From the NCBI RefSeq assembly GCF_003287955.1, contig NZ_QMKP01000001.1, positions 1 to 64,000 of the forward strand: a DNA stretch of 64,000 bases, given 5' to 3'. This document shows positions 1 to 8,808 of this stretch, piece after piece (positions within the stretch are counted from its first letter, which is position 1; the number at the start of each line of letters is the position of its first letter). Both the position numbers and the translations under genes were made by a program. Below the pieces are notes generated by a model. The model was not told where the DNA came from. It saw only the letters and a list, made by a program, of their open reading frames with translations, and made no database searches. This DNA comes from Arthrobacter sp. AQ5-06. Its GTDB lineage: Bacteria; Actinomycetota; Actinomycetes; Actinomycetales; Micrococcaceae.

Positions 1-473
1 TGCCGTTGCCGTTGGTGTTCTCGAGGACGCCGTCGCCTAGGGCGAGGCCCAGGTCGATGTCGGCTTCGATGTCGGCGGTGGTGCCGTTGCCGTTGGTGTT
101 CTCGAGGACGCCGTCGCCTAGGCCGAGAGCCAGGTCGATGTCGGCTTCGATGTCGGCGGTGGTGCCGTTGCCGTTGGTGTTCTCGAGGACGCCGTCGCCT
201 AGGCCGAGGCCCAGGTCGATGTCGGCTTCGATGTCGGCGGTGGTGCCGTTGCCGTTGGTGTTCTCGAGGACGCCGTCGCCTAGGCCGAGGCCCAGGTCGA
301 TGTCGGCTTCGATGTCGGCGGTGGTGCCGTTGCCGTTGGTGTTCTCGAGGACGCCGTCGCCTAGGCCGAGACCCAGGTCGATGTCGGCTTCGATGTCGGC
401 GGTGGTGCCGTTGCCGTTGGTGTTCTCGAGGACGCCATCGCCTAGGCCGAGACCCAGGTCGATGTCGGCGGTG
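1..473 (-). repeat. Tandem 81-bp coding repeats (27 aa each)
   Basis: The unit boundary GTGCCGTTGC (plus-strand sense) recurs at 81, 162, 243, 324 and 405, an exact 81-bp period. In the direction of translation the first copy (405-473) is 69 bp because it lacks the four codons for EADI. Five more copies follow, the last cut at the window edge. The copies differ by only a few bases: two have Gly-to-Ala changes in the GLGLG stretch. This indicates recent expansion or gene conversion. The period is a multiple of three, so copy-number change keeps the frame. Confidence 0.95.
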
Positions 474-727
474 GTGCCGTTGCCGAGGAGGTTGTCTCCT
501 GAGTTGACGTCGACTACAGCAGCGACGTCCGCAGTATCCGACTGCGTTGGGCCACCCAGCAGACCCAACGACGTCGTGTCCACGGATGCCGCCGCTGAGA
601 CCAGGGCGGACGCGGAAAGGTCCGGTCCGCTGTTTGTGTCCGCGGCGCTGGCTGCGGTGGCGCCGAAGGCCAGTAGCCCGCCGGCAAAGAGGGTGCTGAG
701 CAGCCCCCTGCGAAGGTTGCAATTCAT
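1..727 (-). CDS. Secreted repeat protein, C-terminus cut by window edge
   Basis: The frame starts at the ATG at 727, 8 nt behind an AGGAGA, and is still open at base 1, so at least 242 codons are present and the C-terminus is missing. Residues 1-29 look like a signal peptide: MNCNLRRG, then a hydrophobic LLSTLFAGGLLAF stretch and an ATAASAAD cleavage region. A non-repetitive segment of about 55 residues follows, then tandem 27-residue units rich in Gly, Asp, Asn and Leu with cores DLGLGLGDGVLENTNGN and TTADIEADI. Nothing suggests an enzyme. The composition fits an extracellular structural or adhesive protein, but I do not recognise the family. The next gene upstream is another secreted protein on the same strand with an 83-bp gap, so co-expression is possible. 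Confidence 0.75.
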   Translation of the reverse strand, partial: MNCNLRRGLLSTLFAGGLLAFGATAASAADTNSGPDLSASALVSAAASVDTTSLGLLGGPTQSDTADVAAVVDVNSGDNLLGNGTTADIDLGLGLGDGVLENTNGNGTTADIEADIDLGLGLGDGVLENTNGNGTTADIEADIDLGLGLGDGVLENTNGNGTTADIEADIDLGLGLGDGVLENTNGNGTTADIEADIDLALGLGDGVLENTNGNGTTADIEADIDLGLALGDGVLENTNGNG

Positions 728-810
728 GATGATGTCTCCTGAGAAGTTGATTTGGGGCGCTGGTCAGCGCCTTGAGGCCGTGTTCTGCCCAAAAGGGCAG
801 GAGGGCTCAA

Positions 811-1767
811 CTAGTCAGGAGAGGAACCGGGGTCGAATGACACCGGGGAAGGGGCGTGTTCCGGTGATCCGCTGATGGGGAAGGACCCCGTATGCGGCAG
901 GTTGAAACCGAATTCGTCCAGCCAGGCAGCAGAGCCTGAGGGGCCGGAGGGAGAAGCGCCGCTCCCCGCCCCCGAAGCAGGTCCTGCCGGAGCCGGAGGC
1001 GTGGAAGGATCTGCTGTCCAGGGGCTTTCTGCCGGGGCTGCGCGCATTTCTGTGCTGGCCGGAACCGGCAGCGGCGACATTTCATTGACTGTAAGGAAGT
1101 TCTCGGAAGTGCCGGGGGAGTGTGCGGTCGCGTGGGCTGTGATGTGCCCTTCCGCAGCGGTTGCTGCGGCCGGGGCGTCCATGACGGTCAAGGTCTTGCC
1201 GGCAGCGGCAATCTCGTCAAGCGGCAGCAGCCCGGGCCGTGTGACCGGTGAGGACGGAACAGTCGCATCTACCAGATCCACTACGGGCTTCAGAACAGGC
1301 GCAAGTACTGGTGCGGCATCGGTGAGTGGCAGGGCAATGGTCTCAACCAGGTCATCTGCAGCGGTAACCACCACTGCGGCAACCGGGACAGCCACGGCCG
1401 TGACGGTACCCGCCGGAATCACACTCTTCACCACAGGGACGGCGGCGATCAGCTGATCCGCCGTGCCGGCCACACTGCCCACCACGGGCTGCAGGAGTCC
1501 GGTAGGTGAAGGAGCCGGCGACGCGGCCTCAAGAACGGGAGAGGCAGGGACGGTCAACGGTGCTGTCAGGGAGGAAGCCGATGAAGTGAGGCCACCCAGA
1601 AGGGATCCTGAATCGCTTGAAGCGTCTGCCGTAGCGGCGGAAGCGGAAAGTGTCAGCCAAGTAGCGGTCACCGCACCTGCGAGCAGAAGCGGCCGGAGTG
1701 CACGCCACGGCGATCGAACTTTAGCCATGCGTACCACCCCCAGTACCTTTGAGACTTGCGATTTCAT
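811..1767 (-). CDS. Secreted Ala/Pro/Ser-rich protein of unknown function
   Basis: This 318-residue protein has an N-terminal signal (basic residues, then a hydrophobic stretch around LLLAGAVTATWLTLSASA) followed by a low-complexity chain rich in Ala, Val, Pro, Thr and Ser. No catalytic motif is visible. A second ATG at 1728 (residue 14) follows a GGGGGTGG and would give a more usual signal peptide, so the true start may be there. An LPHTG motif lies about 30 residues from the C-terminus, but no hydrophobic segment or basic tail follows, so sortase anchoring is not supported. It is a hypothetical exported protein. The AT-rich upstream region (1768-1919) carries a TTGACA on the minus strand (1866-1871). 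Confidence 0.65.
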   Translation of the reverse strand: MKSQVSKVLGVVRMAKVRSPWRALRPLLLAGAVTATWLTLSASAATADASSDSGSLLGGLTSSASSLTAPLTVPASPVLEAASPAPSPTGLLQPVVGSVAGTADQLIAAVPVVKSVIPAGTVTAVAVPVAAVVVTAADDLVETIALPLTDAAPVLAPVLKPVVDLVDATVPSSPVTRPGLLPLDEIAAAGKTLTVMDAPAAATAAEGHITAHATAHSPGTSENFLTVNEMSPLPVPASTEMRAAPAESPWTADPSTPPAPAGPASGAGSGASPSGPSGSAAWLDEFGFNLPHTGSFPISGSPEHAPSPVSFDPGSSPD

Positions 1768-1919
1768 CAGCGTAAGACTCTCGCGTGGAGCAAGTCTAGG
1801 GAAATGGAAAATAAATTCAGCAAGCTTACTAATGTGTCACTCAACCATCGATATCCCAAAGTAGAGTGTCAAGCCGATTTACAAAAAAGTCATAGGCCTG
1901 AACGGAAAGATTCTGCCCT

Positions 1920-2990
1920 TCAGTGGGCATCATTCGGGTAGCTGACGCCCAGCTGCCCGCGCACTCCGTCGAAGAGCCGCATGGTCTTGATGGAATCCTC
2001 CAGCGACATGACCGGGCTCTCTGTGAGACCGTGCTGGATGCAGCGCGTCACCTCGCGCAGTTCGTAGGTGTAGCCGATGCCGACGATGTCGAACGTCTCC
2101 GTGCGTAGTACTTCCCGTCCGACGCCGATCACCAACTCCCGCGGATTGTTGATGGAACCGACACTCTGGAGGTAGCCCAGGCTGCCCGCCACGGTGGCTG
2201 TCCGGGGACCGTACGCCAGGAGCGAGGACGTCAGCTGAGCCTGGGCACCATGGTTGTAGCCGAGCGTCAGAGCATTCTGGGCGTCCACGCCGTCGTCGTT
2301 GATAAAGCCTGTGGCGCTGACGGTCTGCGGGAACCCCAGCGTTCCCAGTGCCCACAGCAGCGGGTAAACCGAGATGTCCAGGAGGGCGCCGCCACCGTCC
2401 TGCCTGGCCCACAGCCTGGACGTCGGGGAATAGGGCGCGGGAAAACCCAGGTCAGCGGTCACCCAGTGCACGTCCCCGAGCTCCCCGGACGCGGCAATCT
2501 CGAACGCCCGCTGCATGCCCGGGAGGAAGCGGGACCACACTGCCTCCATGAGGAAGAGCTTCCGTTCCCGGGCCTTTGCGACGAGTTCGCTCGCTTCCCT
2601 GGCATTGATGGTGAACGCCTTTTCGCAGAGGACGTGCTTGCCCGCATTGAGCGCCGCGAGCACAATCTGGTGGTGCTGTGCGTGCGGCGTGGCGACGTAG
2701 ACAACGTCCACCGACTCATCGGCGAGCAGTCGCTGGTAGCCGGGCACGCCGTCGTCGTCCCCGTACGCCTTGGCGAAACCGTAGTCCGCCGCGAAACTCT
2801 CCGCAGTGCCCTGTGAGCGGGAACTGACCGCGTAGAGCTCGGCGTCGGGAAGCAGTGCCAGGTCCTGCGACACCGATCGCGCGATCCCGCCGGTGGCTAT
2901 GACGCCCCACTGCAGACGTTTTCCGGTGGCAGACCGGGGATCCTGGTCGGACTGGCTGGACAGCCACGGGGTGGCAACGGGCGCGCTCAT
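1920..2990 (-). CDS. Gfo/Idh/MocA family NAD(P)-dependent oxidoreductase
   Basis: The N-terminal Rossmann fold begins with the dinucleotide-binding sequence GVIATGGIA. The family's catalytic-lysine motif appears as CEKAF (usually EKP). The C-terminal half is the alpha/beta substrate domain typical of sugar and inositol dehydrogenases. An ATG at 2999 overlaps the Shine-Dalgarno sequence GAGAGG; the in-frame ATG at 2990 lies 9 nt behind it, so I chose 2990 (356 aa). The gene is alone on this strand, between secreted proteins and a sugar importer. A role in sugar or polyol oxidation is likely, but the substrate cannot be read from the sequence. Confidence 0.85.
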   Translation of the reverse strand: MSAPVATPWLSSQSDQDPRSATGKRLQWGVIATGGIARSVSQDLALLPDAELYAVSSRSQGTAESFAADYGFAKAYGDDDGVPGYQRLLADESVDVVYVATPHAQHHQIVLAALNAGKHVLCEKAFTINAREASELVAKARERKLFLMEAVWSRFLPGMQRAFEIAASGELGDVHWVTADLGFPAPYSPTSRLWARQDGGGALLDISVYPLLWALGTLGFPQTVSATGFINDDGVDAQNALTLGYNHGAQAQLTSSLLAYGPRTATVAGSLGYLQSVGSINNPRELVIGVGREVLRTETFDIVGIGYTYELREVTRCIQHGLTESPVMSLEDSIKTMRLFDGVRGQLGVSYPNDAH

Positions 2991-3024
2991 GGTGCCCATC
3001 CTCTCATTCAGACCAGTGCGGGCG

Positions 3025-3208
3025 TCAGACCAAGGCCCGCGCCGGTTCTTCCGTCAGTCTGCCCTGCTGGAGCCTGAAGCGGCGGTCCCTCTTGTTGGCC
3101 AACGCCCTTGTCGTGAATGACCACGAGGATGGCGGTGTTGTGGTCACGGCTGAGCGAGCTGAGCAGTTCGATGATGTGATCGCCTGTCTGCTTATCGAGG
3201 TTGGACGC
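3025..3208 (-). pseudogene. Relic of an ABC transporter ATP-binding subunit (C-terminal end)
   Basis: The minus strand from 3208 reads ASNLDKQTGDHIIELLSSL, then TAILVVIHDK. This is the D-loop and switch-histidine region of a MacB/LolD-type ABC ATPase, where ADEPT-NLD and VVTHD are usual. A stop codon lies immediately upstream and Walker A, Q-loop, signature and Walker B are absent. At the three C at 3105-3107 the frame breaks. One base fewer restores ALANKRDRRFRLQQGRL and then a normal stop at 3025, as in this family's C-termini. It is a 5'-truncated, frameshifted remnant of about 60 codons. Confidence 0.7.
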
Positions 3209-3320
3209 TCACTGTACTCCTACGACCTGAGGCCCGGCGGAAGGCGGGCGTCCGGATCCCAGACTCGCGGACGGGCCTGTGCAGGAAGACGGCGAAGCTG
3301 TGTTTGGGCTGTGAAACGCG
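3209..3320. other. Non-coding gap between ABC relic and terminator
   Basis: I see no coding sequence, RNA gene or clear promoter in this stretch. It lies beyond the truncation point of the ABC-ATPase relic and before the terminator hairpin at 3321. Confidence 0.5.
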
Positions 3321-3356
3321 GAATGCCCCGGCTCCCTGTGGGGAGCCGGGGCATTC
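3321..3356 (-). terminator. Hairpin terminator downstream of chvE
   Basis: A perfect 16-bp GC-rich inverted repeat (arms 3321-3336 and 3341-3356) with a 4-nt loop lies 44 bp past the stop of the solute-binding protein gene. It ends the mmsA-mmsB-chvE transcript. Confidence 0.85.
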
Positions 3357-3400
3357 TATGTAAACGGTGGTGTCCTGTGGACCGCGTTACTTAGACCGTG

Positions 3401-4513
3401 TTACTTGGTCAGCGGGCCCAGTACCGGATCGTCCACGTAGGCCGTCTTCACGTTGGCGGCGGTCACGATGACCGGCGGCAGGAGGAAGGCGGGTACGGTC
3501 TTCACCGTGTTGTTGTAGGACTTGTCGTCGTTGACCTCAGGTGTCTTGCCTGCCTGGAGATCCTTGACCATCACGATCGCGTGCTCAACGAGCTTGCGGG
3601 TGTCCTTGTTGATGGTTGAGTACTGCTCGCCGGCAAGGATGGACTTGACCGATTGCTCCTCCGAGTCCTGGCCGGTGATGACCGGAAGCGGCTTGCCGGC
3701 CGCCTTGACGGAGGTGATGACTGCCCGGGCGAGGGTGTCGTTCGGTGACAGGACACCGTCCAGCGACGCCGTGCCGTAGGAGCCGGTCAGGAGGGTATCC
3801 ATCCGGCGCTGGGCGTTCTCAGCCTTCCAGTCCTGCGTAACAGCCTTTTCAAACGTCGTCTGGCCGGAGAGTACCTTCAGGGTGCCGTCGTCGATCTTCG
3901 GCTTGAGGACCTTCATGGCGCCGTCGAAGAATACCTTCGCGTTGGCATCATCCGGTGAACCTGCCAGCAGTTCGATGTTGTACGGTCCGGAGGGCTTCTT
4001 GGCTTTCATGCCGTCCAGGAGGGCCTGGCCCTGGAGCTCGCCCACCTTGAAGTTGTCGTAAGCCACGTAGTAGTCCACGTTTGCGGTGTTCAGGAGGAGG
4101 CGGTCGTAGGCGATGATCGTGGCGCCTGCATCTTTGGCCTGCTGGAGCTGGGTCCCCAGCTGGGAGCCGTCGAGGGCACCCACGATGATCACCTTGGCAC
4201 CCTTGGCGATCATGGCGCTGATCTGGTTCTGCTGCTCAGCCACGCCGTTGTTGGCGAACTGGACAGTCGGCTTGAAACCGGCGCTGTTGAGTCCGTCGTT
4301 GAACAGCTTCTCTGCCAGCACCCAGTTCTCGCTGGTCTTCTTGGGAAGCGCGACGCCGATGGCGGAGTCCTGTGCGAAGCCTCCGGTTGCACCAGTGGTA
4401 CCGCTGGAGGTGCCGGGTTCGGCCCGTCCGCAGGCCGTCAGCGCCAGTGCCGCGATCGCAGCTATCGCTGCTGCCTTTCCTGCTTTACCAATCATTCGCA
4501 TTTCTTGGTCCAC
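3401..4513 (-). CDS. chvE: Multiple-monosaccharide ABC transporter, solute-binding lipoprotein
   Basis: This is the extracellular sugar receptor of the importer encoded by the next two genes. A signal peptide ends in the lipobox LTAC, so the mature protein is a lipoprotein. The rest is a type I periplasmic-binding fold of the ChvE/XylF class, with SENWVLAEKLFNDGL near the N-terminus and AYDRLLL in the first lobe. It captures monosaccharides (the ChvE family takes xylose, glucose, galactose and arabinose) and delivers them to the permease. The frame opens with GTG at 4513; an ATG at 4501 is an alternative. It is the last gene of the operon, before a strong terminator. Confidence 0.9.
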   Translation of the reverse strand: MDQEMRMIGKAGKAAAIAAIAALALTACGRAEPGTSSGTTGATGGFAQDSAIGVALPKKTSENWVLAEKLFNDGLNSAGFKPTVQFANNGVAEQQNQISAMIAKGAKVIIVGALDGSQLGTQLQQAKDAGATIIAYDRLLLNTANVDYYVAYDNFKVGELQGQALLDGMKAKKPSGPYNIELLAGSPDDANAKVFFDGAMKVLKPKIDDGTLKVLSGQTTFEKAVTQDWKAENAQRRMDTLLTGSYGTASLDGVLSPNDTLARAVITSVKAAGKPLPVITGQDSEEQSVKSILAGEQYSTINKDTRKLVEHAIVMVKDLQAGKTPEVNDDKSYNNTVKTVPAFLLPPVIVTAANVKTAYVDDPVLGPLTK

Positions 4514-4548
4514 TTTCTTTTGGGGTTTGGTTCCGGAACCTGAATTGC

Positions 4549-5832
4549 TCAGGCTTCCCTGGAAATGGTTTCTTTGGTGGAGGTGACTTCATCCGGCTGC
4601 AGCGGTGTGCCAGGTGCGCCGGACGGGCGGTTGAAGTTCTTCATCATGAGCCCGATGATCGATGCCCGGCCCTGTGACTTGTTGTAGACGTCGATGGCCA
4701 CGGCCACCAGCAGCACCAGACCCTTGATCATGGACTGCCAGTCGGCACCGACACTGAGGAGCTGCAGGCCGTTGTTCAGGACAGCCATGACCAGGCCGCC
4801 GATGATTGATCCGATGACGGTACCCACACCGCCCGTCACGGCGGCGCCGCCGATGAAGACAGCCGCGATGGCGTCCAACTCCCAGCCGGTACCGTCCGAC
4901 GGTCCGGCAGAGGTTGAGCGGGCCACAAAGATCATTCCGGCGAGCCCGGCGATGATGGACATGTTCATCATGACCAGGAAGTTGATCTTCTTTGACTTCA
5001 CACCGGACAGCTCGGCCGCGTGGCGGTTGCCGCCCACTGCGTAGACGTGGCGCCCCACCACGGTCTTGGAAGAGACGAAGCCGTAGATCAGGACCATCAC
5101 GGCGAGGATCAGGCCGGGGATCGGGAAGGACGTGCCCGGGCGGCCGGTGGCGAAGAGATAGGTGGCGTAGAGAATGGCTGCGCAGATCAGGACAAGCCGG
5201 AGGACACTGACCCACGTTTCCGAGACCTCAGCGCCGAGCGCCTTGGCGGTGCGCCGCCGTCGGACTTCGCTGTAGATCACGAACGCAACGCCGGCGAGCC
5301 CGAGGAGCAGCGTGAGGTTGTTGTACCCGGTGGCAGGCCCGATTTCGGGGAGGTACCCGGCACCGATGTACTGGAACTCCCGCGGGACAGGAATCGAGTT
5401 GGACTGGCCGACGAACTGCTGGGCGCCGCGGAAGATCAGCATGCCTGCGAGGGTCACGATGAACGCCGGAATGCCGACGTATGCCGTCCACATACCCTGC
5501 CATGCGCCGATCAGTGCGCCCAGTCCCAGTCCCAGCAGGATCGCCAGGAACCACGGGATGTGCCACTCCCGCATGGCGATAGCCACCACCATGCCCACGA
5601 AGGCGGCCACGGAGCCCACCGACAGGTCAATGTGTCCGGCGATGATGACCAGCACCATGCCGATGGCGAGGATGAGGATGTAAGAGTTGCCGTTGAAGAG
5701 GTTGATGACGTTGCCCGGGGTGAGCGTGATGCCGCCTGTGAGCCACTGGAAGAGAACTATCAGAGCCACCAAGGCGAAGATCATGCCGAACTGGCGGGTG
5801 TCGCCACCGAAGAGTTTCTTGAGCGCGTTCAT
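4549..5832 (-). CDS. mmsB: Multiple-monosaccharide ABC transporter permease
   Basis: This 427-residue membrane protein has about ten hydrophobic segments and the permease signature of the ribose/xylose class, for example GHIDLSVGSVAAFVGM near residue 65. It forms the transmembrane pore of the importer with the ATPase and ChvE-type receptor on either side. It lies between these two genes with short gaps of 35-47 bp, a normal operon arrangement. The C-terminal tail after the last helix is hydrophilic (about 30 residues) and presumably cytoplasmic. Confidence 0.92.
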   Translation of the reverse strand: MNALKKLFGGDTRQFGMIFALVALIVLFQWLTGGITLTPGNVINLFNGNSYILILAIGMVLVIIAGHIDLSVGSVAAFVGMVVAIAMREWHIPWFLAILLGLGLGALIGAWQGMWTAYVGIPAFIVTLAGMLIFRGAQQFVGQSNSIPVPREFQYIGAGYLPEIGPATGYNNLTLLLGLAGVAFVIYSEVRRRRTAKALGAEVSETWVSVLRLVLICAAILYATYLFATGRPGTSFPIPGLILAVMVLIYGFVSSKTVVGRHVYAVGGNRHAAELSGVKSKKINFLVMMNMSIIAGLAGMIFVARSTSAGPSDGTGWELDAIAAVFIGGAAVTGGVGTVIGSIIGGLVMAVLNNGLQLLSVGADWQSMIKGLVLLVAVAIDVYNKSQGRASIIGLMMKNFNRPSGAPGTPLQPDEVTSTKETISREA

Positions 5833-5879
5833 TGTTTTTCAGTCCTTGTATCTGGAAGGTTCTGGAAGACTCCAGTGGA

Positions 5880-7436
5880 TTAGGCGGCTTTTCGGGCTGA
5901 GGTCATGAGCTTCATCAGGCTTTCCTGACTGGCTTCCTCTTTGTCGAGGACACCGGTGATGGCGCCTTCGAAGATGGTGTAGATGCGGTCCGAGAGTCCC
6001 AGCAGTTCCGGCAGCTCGGAGGAAATCACAATGACTCCCTTTCCCTGGTTGGCGAGTTGCTGGATGATGCCGTAGATCTCGTACTTGGCTCCGACGTCGA
6101 TACCGCGGGTGGGTTCGTCCAGGATCAGCAGTTCCGGGTCAGTGAACATCCACTTGGCCAGGACCACTTTCTGCTGGTTGCCGCCGGAGAGTTTGGCGAC
6201 CCCTTCCTCAACCGAGGGGGCCTTGGTCCGCAGGGACTTCCGGTACTGCTCCGCGACCTCGAACTCCTTGTTGGTGTCCACCACGCTGCGCTTGCTGATC
6301 TTCTCGAGGTTGGCCGAGACCGTGGTGGTTTTGATGTCGTCGAGGAGGTTCAGTCCCAACGACTTCCGGTCCTCCGTGACGTAGCCGAGGCCGGCGTCGA
6401 TGGCCTGGTGGACACTCTTGAGTGTCACTTCCCTGCCATCCACGTAGACCTTGCCTGAGACGAAGTGGCCGTAGGAGCGGCCGAAGACGGAACGGGCCAG
6501 TTCGGTGCGGCCGGCACCCATCAGTCCGGCGAATCCCACAATCTCCCCGCGCCGCACAAAGAAGTTCGAGTTCTTGCAGACCAGCCGGTCCTGGATCTGC
6601 GGGTGGGCCACGTTCCAGTTCTTGACCTCGAAGAACACGTCCCCGATCTTGGGGGTGTGGTCGGGGAAGCGGGACTCCAGGGCCCGGCCGACCATGCCCT
6701 TGATGATGCGGTCCTCGTCGACGCCGTCGGCCTTGACGTCGAGGGTTTCGATCGCCTTGCCGTCCCGGATGATGGTGATGGAATCAGCGATCTGCTCGAT
6801 CTCGTTGAGCTTGTGGGAAATGATGATCGAGGTGATGCCTTTGCCCTTGAGGCCCAGCATCAGGTCCAGGAGGTGCTGGGAATCGGATTCATTCAGCGCT
6901 GCGGTTGGCTCGTCCAGAATGAGGATCTTGACCGACTTGTTCAGCGACTTGGCGATCTCCACCAGCTGCTGCTTCCCGACGCCGATCTCCTTGATGGCGG
7001 TGTCCGGGTCTTCCCTGAGTCCCACCCGTGCCAGCAGTTCGGTGGACCGGAGGCGCGCCTCCGCCCAATTGATGACGCCGCGCTTGGTGGGTTCGTTGCC
7101 CAGGAAAATGTTCTCCATGATGGACAGTTCCGGGATCAGGGCCAGTTCCTGGTGGATGATCACGATTCCGGCCGCCTCGCTGGCACGGATGTCCTTGAAC
7201 TGCTGGACCTCGTTCTGGTACACGATGTCGCCGTCGTAGCTGCCGTACGGGTAGACGCCCGAGAGCACCTTCATCAGCGTGGACTTGCCGGCGCCGTTTT
7301 CGCCGCAGATCGCGTGGATCTCGCCAGCCTTGACCCGCAGGCTTACTTCCGACAGTGCCTTGACGCCGGGAAATTCCTTGGTGATGGAGCGCATCTCCAG
7401 GATGACCGGGTCAGTGTGCGTGGTGTGGGACGTCAT
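5880..7436 (-). CDS. mmsA: Multiple-monosaccharide ABC transporter ATP-binding protein
   Basis: This 518-residue protein has two ABC cassettes, as usual for monosaccharide importers (RbsA/XylG/GguA class). Cassette 1 has Walker [10 protein letters not shown], a signature region [14 protein letters not shown] and Walker [12 protein letters not shown]. Cassette 2 has a degenerate Walker A ([11 protein letters not shown]), the signature [14 protein letters not shown] and Walker [13 protein letters not shown]. It energises sugar uptake through MmsB. It is the first gene of the operon; the 131-bp gap to the ROK regulator holds a motif shared with that regulator's own promoter. Confidence 0.93.
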   Translation of the reverse strand: MTSHTTHTDPVILEMRSITKEFPGVKALSEVSLRVKAGEIHAICGENGAGKSTLMKVLSGVYPYGSYDGDIVYQNEVQQFKDIRASEAAGIVIIHQELALIPELSIMENIFLGNEPTKRGVINWAEARLRSTELLARVGLREDPDTAIKEIGVGKQQLVEIAKSLNKSVKILILDEPTAALNESDSQHLLDLMLGLKGKGITSIIISHKLNEIEQIADSITIIRDGKAIETLDVKADGVDEDRIIKGMVGRALESRFPDHTPKIGDVFFEVKNWNVAHPQIQDRLVCKNSNFFVRRGEIVGFAGLMGAGRTELARSVFGRSYGHFVSGKVYVDGREVTLKSVHQAIDAGLGYVTEDRKSLGLNLLDDIKTTTVSANLEKISKRSVVDTNKEFEVAEQYRKSLRTKAPSVEEGVAKLSGGNQQKVVLAKWMFTDPELLILDEPTRGIDVGAKYEIYGIIQQLANQGKGVIVISSELPELLGLSDRIYTIFEGAITGVLDKEEASQESLMKLMTSARKAA

Positions 7437-7523
7437 TTGCCCTTACGCCTCCAATGCATGACTTCGTTGTCCGACCAGCAAAGCGCAGGGTCGTCTGATG
7501 AAAAAGTAAACTGGATCACACCG

Positions 7524-7547
7524 GTTGTCGTCAAGTCTTTAACGCAA
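7524..7547. promoter_or_regulatory. Putative ROK-regulator operator at the mms promoter
   Basis: The plus strand reads GTTGTCGTCAAGTCTTTAAC and then GCAA. It matches 20 of 24 positions with 8785-8808 upstream of the ROK gene. The core is an imperfect dyad, GTCAA-N4-TTAAC type. On the minus strand the site contains TTGACG, a plausible -35 box for mmsA, so binding there would block transcription. Confidence 0.55.
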
Positions 7548-7567
7548 TTGCCCGATAACAAATTGGT

Positions 7568-8758
7568 CTACGTGCGCCGGATCCCGGCGTGCTGGAACAC
7601 CAGTGCGGCTGCTCCCAGGGCCTCCGCGCGGTCCCCAAGTGAGGACATCGTCAGGGTGGTGGTCTCGCCGATCACCGGCACGGCATGCCGGAGAAGCCCC
7701 CGCCGAATGGGATCGAGCAGCAGGTCGCCCAGGCCCGCGAGGGGACCGCCCACCACAATGACTTCAGGGTTGATCAGGTTGGCCACGTTCCCCAGGGCGC
7801 GTCCGACAGCCAGGCCGGCATCGTCCACCACCCTGAGCGTTGCAGAGTCGCGGGCGAGGGCTTTCCGCACGATGTCCGCGGGTGTGAGCGGCGGGTCTTC
7901 CCCACGGCCGAGCAATTCCATCATGGTGGTAGTGGAGGCAATGGTTTCCAGGCAGCCACGGTTGCCGCATCGGCATACGAGTCCGTGCTCGTGGATAGTT
8001 GCATGGCCAATTTCGCCGGTAATGCCAACAGTGCCGTAGTAGGGCGCGCCGTTGAGGATCAGGCCCGCGCCGATGCCCGATCCGATCTTGAGGAACATCA
8101 GGTTGCTGACCCCGGTATGCGGTCCCCAGGTGACCTCGGACCAGGCTCCAAGATTGGCGTCGTTGTCAACAAATACGGGGATATTGAGCTTTTCCTCCAG
8201 ATGCTGGAGGATGTTGATGCCCACCCATTCGGGGAGGATGGCGCCCTGCGCTACAGTGCCGGTCCGGCGGTCGATGGGACCGGGAATTCCGACGCCGGCG
8301 CCCACCACCAGGCTCCGGTCCACACCGCTTTGCTCCAGCAGTTTATCCAGCAGGGCAACAGCAGCCTGGATGCCTTCCTCGGCCTGGTGGCCCAGCGGCA
8401 GCAGGACGGATTCTTCGGCGATCACGTGGTAGCTCAAGGAGGCCAGGACCACTCGCAGGTGCCGTCGGCCGAAGTCGATTCCCACCGCCACCGCGCCGTT
8501 GCTGTTGAGTCTCACGTTGAGCGCCCGGCGCCCGGAACTGGTGATCGGTTCGGTTGACGCCAGGCCCGCGTCCTGCAAGATTTTGACGATGTTGGACACC
8601 GTGGCAGTGGAGAGTCCGGTCTGGCGTGCAAGCTCGGCCTGGGTGGATGGGCCGCTCATGAGTGTCTCGATGATCCGCTGCTGGTTCAGTTGCCGGAGGG
8701 CGGACTGGGATCCCGGATTCTTTGGCTTGCTCTTCGTCGAGCGCGGTGTAGCGGACAT
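7568..8758 (-). CDS. ROK family transcriptional regulator
   Basis: The protein (396 aa) has an N-terminal winged helix-turn-helix (about residues 20-75, with QAELARQTGLSTATVSNIV) and a C-terminal sugar-kinase-like ROK domain. The ROK zinc site appears as GHATIHEHG followed by CRCGNRGCLE. Proteins of the NagC/Mlc/XylR type bind a sugar in the ROK domain and release DNA. It is encoded just upstream of mmsA on the same strand, and the shared 24-bp motif at both promoters suggests it represses the importer and itself. The start ATG has only a weak Shine-Dalgarno. Confidence 0.9.
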   Translation of the reverse strand: MSATPRSTKSKPKNPGSQSALRQLNQQRIIETLMSGPSTQAELARQTGLSTATVSNIVKILQDAGLASTEPITSSGRRALNVRLNSNGAVAVGIDFGRRHLRVVLASLSYHVIAEESVLLPLGHQAEEGIQAAVALLDKLLEQSGVDRSLVVGAGVGIPGPIDRRTGTVAQGAILPEWVGINILQHLEEKLNIPVFVDNDANLGAWSEVTWGPHTGVSNLMFLKIGSGIGAGLILNGAPYYGTVGITGEIGHATIHEHGLVCRCGNRGCLETIASTTTMMELLGRGEDPPLTPADIVRKALARDSATLRVVDDAGLAVGRALGNVANLINPEVIVVGGPLAGLGDLLLDPIRRGLLRHAVPVIGETTTLTMSSLGDRAEALGAAALVFQHAGIRRT

Positions 8759-8784
8759 GAGAAGAAGATTGCCCTACTTTGACT

Positions 8785-8808
8785 GTTGTAGTCAAGAAGT
8801 TAACGCAA
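8785..8808. promoter_or_regulatory. Putative ROK-regulator operator at its own promoter
   Basis: The plus strand reads GTTGTAGTCAAGAAGTTAAC and then GCAA, the partner of the motif at 7524-7547. A further dyad TTGACTGTTGTAGTCAA (8780-8796) overlaps it. On the minus strand TTGACT can act as a -35 box. The site lies 27 bp before the regulator start and within the divergent region shared with davA. Confidence 0.55.

Noticed and set aside
1..473. Repeats as a CRISPR array
   Set aside because: The 81-bp units are contiguous and coding, with no unique spacers.
6..875. Long plus-strand frame with Arg/Ser/Pro-rich repeats
   Set aside because: It is the antisense of the minus-strand repeat gene, which has a signal peptide and Shine-Dalgarno. 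The plus-strand translation has neither and its repeats only mirror the DNA repeats.
811..920. LPHTG as a sortase anchor in the second secreted protein
   Set aside because: No hydrophobic stretch or basic tail follows in this or neighbouring frames.
6465..8039. 524-codon plus-strand frame opposite mmsA and the ROK gene
   Set aside because: It is a GC-bias shadow; both minus-strand genes have complete family motifs.
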